A stretch of 64,000 nt of DNA from Streptomyces sp. NBC_01241 (GTDB lineage Bacteria; Actinomycetota; Actinomycetes; Streptomycetales; Streptomycetaceae): assembly GCF_041435435.1 (NCBI RefSeq), contig NZ_CP108494.1, positions 620,001-684,000 of the forward strand, written 5' to 3'. A program made the position numbers and the translations under genes. Positions 62,246-64,000 of this stretch are shown here, piece after piece (within the stretch, counting starts at the first letter, position 1; each line of letters starts with the position of its first letter). The notes beneath the pieces were generated by a model. That model worked only from the letters and a program-made list of their open reading frames with translations, was not told the DNA's origin and did not search any database.

Positions 62246-63232
62246 TCAGCTGTCGGCGGCGAGTTCGGTCAGCGCGTCGACGGCCAGGCTGCGGGCGAGG
62301 CCCACCTTGAACGCGTTGTCGCGCAGGGGCCGGGCCGTGGCGAGTTCGGCGTCCACGGCGCGGGCGAAGGTCTCGTCGGTGGCCGGTGCGCCCCGGAGCG
62401 CGTCCTGCGCGGTGTGTGCACGCCAGGGCCGGTGGGCGAGCCCGCCGAAGGCCAGCGCCGCATGCTCGATCCGGCCGTCGCGGACGCTCAGCACCGCGGC
62501 GACGGATGCGAGAGCGAAGGCGAACGAGGCCCGGTCGCGGGCTTTGCGGTAGAGGGATCCGGCACCGTCGGGGCGCGGTGGGAGGACCACCTCGGTGATG
62601 AGTTCGCCCGCCCTGATCTCGGCGTCCAGGTGGGGGCTGTCGCCCGGCAGGCGGTGGAATTCGGCGGCGGGTACGGTCCGTTCGCCGTCCGCCCCGTGCA
62701 GGTGGACGGTGGCGTCGAGGGCGGCCAGGGCGACGGCCATGTCGGACGGGTGGGTGGCGACGCAGTGCTCGGAGTGGCCGAGTACGGCGAGGTCACGGTG
62801 GACGCCTTCGCGGGCGGGGCAGCCGGTGCCGGGTTCCCGTTTGTTGCACGGTTTGGACGTGTCCTGGAAGTACGGGCAGCGGGTGCGTTGCAGCAGGTTG
62901 CCGCCGGTCGTGGCGGTGTTGCGGAGCTGCCCGGAGGCGCCGGACAGCAGGGCCTGCGACAGGACGGGGTAGCGGGTGCGTACCGCGGGATGGGCGGCCA
63001 GGTCGCTGTTGCGTACGGTCGCGCCGATACGCAGCCCGCCGTCGTCGGTGTCGGCCACCCGGTCCAGGGGCAGCCGGCTGATGTCGATGAGCAGATCGGG
63101 GGTTTCCACACCGAGCTTCATCAGGTCGACGAGGTTGGTACCGCCGCCGAGGAATCCGGCGCCGGGGTGGGCGCTGATCTCGCGGACCGCTTCCTCGACG
63201 GACCGGGCGCGCAGGTAGGAGAAAGGTTTCAT
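62246..63232 (-). CDS. Molybdenum hydroxylase FAD-binding subunit with extra [4Fe-4S] cysteines
   Basis: 328 aa. FAD-binding GAGFLGGGTNLVDLMKLGV and TTGGNLLQRTRCPYF. A Cys cluster (RCPYFQDTSKPCNKREPGTGC) with further Cys around HCVATHPSD is the mark of the PaoB/HcrB group, whose middle subunit carries an additional [4Fe-4S]. Transfers electrons from the 2Fe-2S subunit to an acceptor. The ATG at 63230-63232 overlaps the stop of the 2Fe-2S gene by 4 bp. Confidence 0.9.
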   Translation of the reverse strand: MKPFSYLRARSVEEAVREISAHPGAGFLGGGTNLVDLMKLGVETPDLLIDISRLPLDRVADTDDGGLRIGATVRNSDLAAHPAVRTRYPVLSQALLSGASGQLRNTATTGGNLLQRTRCPYFQDTSKPCNKREPGTGCPAREGVHRDLAVLGHSEHCVATHPSDMAVALAALDATVHLHGADGERTVPAAEFHRLPGDSPHLDAEIRAGELITEVVLPPRPDGAGSLYRKARDRASFAFALASVAAVLSVRDGRIEHAALAFGGLAHRPWRAHTAQDALRGAPATDETFARAVDAELATARPLRDNAFKVGLARSLAVDALTELAADS

Positions 63233-63795
63233 GGCGCCACGTCCTCGATCGCCTCGACGATGCGGGGGTAGGCGCCGCAGCGGCACAGGTTGCCGCTCAT
63301 CCGCTCGCGGATCTCGGGGGCGTCGAGCGGCACCGGGGCCGCTGCGGGCGCGGTGCGCGCGGTGACTTGGGACGGGAAGCCGTCCGCTGCCTCGCCGAGC
63401 ATGCCGACGACCGAGCAGATCTGGCCGGGTGTGCAGTAGCCGCACTGCAGGGCATCGCGGTCCAGGAAGGCTTCCTGGACGGGGTGGAGCCGGTCTCCGT
63501 CGGCGAGGCCCTCGACGGTGGTGATGCGGGCGCCGTCGTGGGCGACGGCGAGCAGCAGGCAGCTGTTGGCGCGCCGCCCGTCGACGATGACGGTGCACGC
63601 CCCGCACTGTCCGTGGTCGCAGCCCTTCTTCGCGCCGGTGAGGTCGAGGTGTTCGCGCAGCGCGTCCAGGACCGTGGTGCGGTGATCGAGCGTCAGGGTC
63701 TGCTCGGTTCCGTTGATGTGCAGGGTCAGGGTGGAGCGGTCACCGGTTGCTCCCGGCTGTCGCGCACCGTCGTCCCGCCCGCGAGAGGGGTCCAC
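63229..63795 (-). CDS. Molybdenum hydroxylase [2Fe-2S] subunit
   Basis: 188 aa, first gene of the operon. Plant-type ferredoxin motif CDHGQCGACTV followed by SCLLL, then the helical cluster motif LQCGYCTPGQICS and LCRCGAYP. The N-terminal 20 residues (MDPSRGRDDGARQPGATG) are polar. A plain Tat signal is not clear, unlike E. coli PaoA, so the enzyme is probably cytoplasmic. Starts with GTG at 63793-63795; AAAGG lies about 10 bases upstream. Confidence 0.92.
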   Translation of the reverse strand: MDPSRGRDDGARQPGATGDRSTLTLHINGTEQTLTLDHRTTVLDALREHLDLTGAKKGCDHGQCGACTVIVDGRRANSCLLLAVAHDGARITTVEGLADGDRLHPVQEAFLDRDALQCGYCTPGQICSVVGMLGEAADGFPSQVTARTAPAAAPVPLDAPEIRERMSGNLCRCGAYPRIVEAIEDVAP

Positions 63796-63894
63796 TCACT
63801 CGCACCTTTCAGAGGTGGCCTTTTGTTCGTTTTCTACCAGATGTGCCCTGCCTTCCCGCTTCATTGCTCCGTCACCGGGCGGTGGCCCGCCGGT

Positions 63895-64000
63895 CTATCG
63901 GCTCCCGCTGCTCCGGCGGCTTTCCAGGCGCAGGCGTACCTCTTCCTCCTGGTCTCCGGAGACCGTGCCGACGACACGTACGTCGAAGGCGTGCGCCAGG
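63895..64000 (-). CDS. C-terminal end of an unidentified protein, cut by right edge
   Basis: 34 codons ending in TAG at 63895-63897. They read LAHAFDVRVVGTVSGDQEEE and a basic helix (RLRLESRRSSGSR). Third-position GC bias supports a real coding end. No family can be named from this piece. Confidence 0.5.
   Translation of the reverse strand, partial: LAHAFDVRVVGTVSGDQEEEVRLRLESRRSSGSR

Noticed and set aside
60170..63271. Long plus-strand open frame of about 1,033 codons across the molybdenum hydroxylase genes
   Set aside because: Shadow of the real minus-strand operon; no family sequence.

Overview
The window is high-GC actinobacterial chromosome, almost certainly Streptomyces. It carries geosmin synthase and a whole spore-pigment type II polyketide cluster. 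Other signs are many Tat and Sec secreted proteins, GTG starts, ATGA-coupled stop/start overlaps, and Streptomyces-type stress and signalling genes. I see no rRNA, tRNA, CRISPR array, phage or insertion sequence.

Layout. 1-6756: a secreted PGRP-type amidase cut by the left edge, geosmin synthase, a broken GH95 glycosidase, and two small conserved genes. 7051-12822: a divergent sterol/acyl side-chain module. On the minus strand are two thiolase-fold proteins without the nucleophilic Cys, a double DUF35 protein and a crotonase; on the plus strand is a FadD19-like acyl-CoA synthetase. The divergent gap holds a KstR-type 14-mer and a second inverted repeat. 13100-14167: a secreted beta-helix protein. 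14202-22652: the whiE-type spore pigment cluster (monooxygenase, WhiE-I, cupin, KSalpha, CLF, ACP, two cyclases) plus an O-methyltransferase. 23120-30667: a phenylacetate-CoA ligase, two acyl-CoA synthetases, an MFS exporter and a nitronate-monooxygenase-like flavoprotein. 30860-40444: a Tat serine hydrolase, an APH-fold kinase, an MFS exporter, a carotenoid-oxidoreductase-like flavoprotein, a Ser/Thr kinase with eight 42-residue TPRs, and an MpaB-like oxygenase.

40990-51292 looks like a dormancy/stress island of the DevR(DosR)/OsdR kind. It has a Clp ATPase, two full universal stress proteins and a third remnant, a CBS-BON protein, a DUF1918-Xre-flavin fusion, PPK2, and two stand-alone cyclic-nucleotide-binding-domain proteins of 153 aa each. 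The DevR-type response regulator at its end is cut off inside the receiver domain. The other end is bounded by a mosaic of fdhD and lysR fragments. Three intergenic sites share a GGGCC-N4-GGCCC-like inverted repeat.

51438-64000: an acyl-CoA dehydrogenase with its own KstR-type 14-mer, nearly identical to the one 41 kb away. Then come an RlmG-like rRNA methyltransferase, a secreted endonuclease I, a lipoprotein, a baeRF protein, a semialdehyde dehydrogenase, an anti-sigma-like ATPase, and a three-subunit molybdenum hydroxylase. A gene end is cut by the right edge.

Two themes stand out. One is a dispersed lipid/sterol-catabolism regulon recognisable from matched operators. The other is clear gene decay: seven remnants (GH95, acetylxylan esterase, fdhD, lysR, nicotinate phosphoribosyltransferase, a USP and devR), clustered mainly around the edges and inside of the stress island. 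Function calls come from reading motifs and family resemblance by eye; no search was run.
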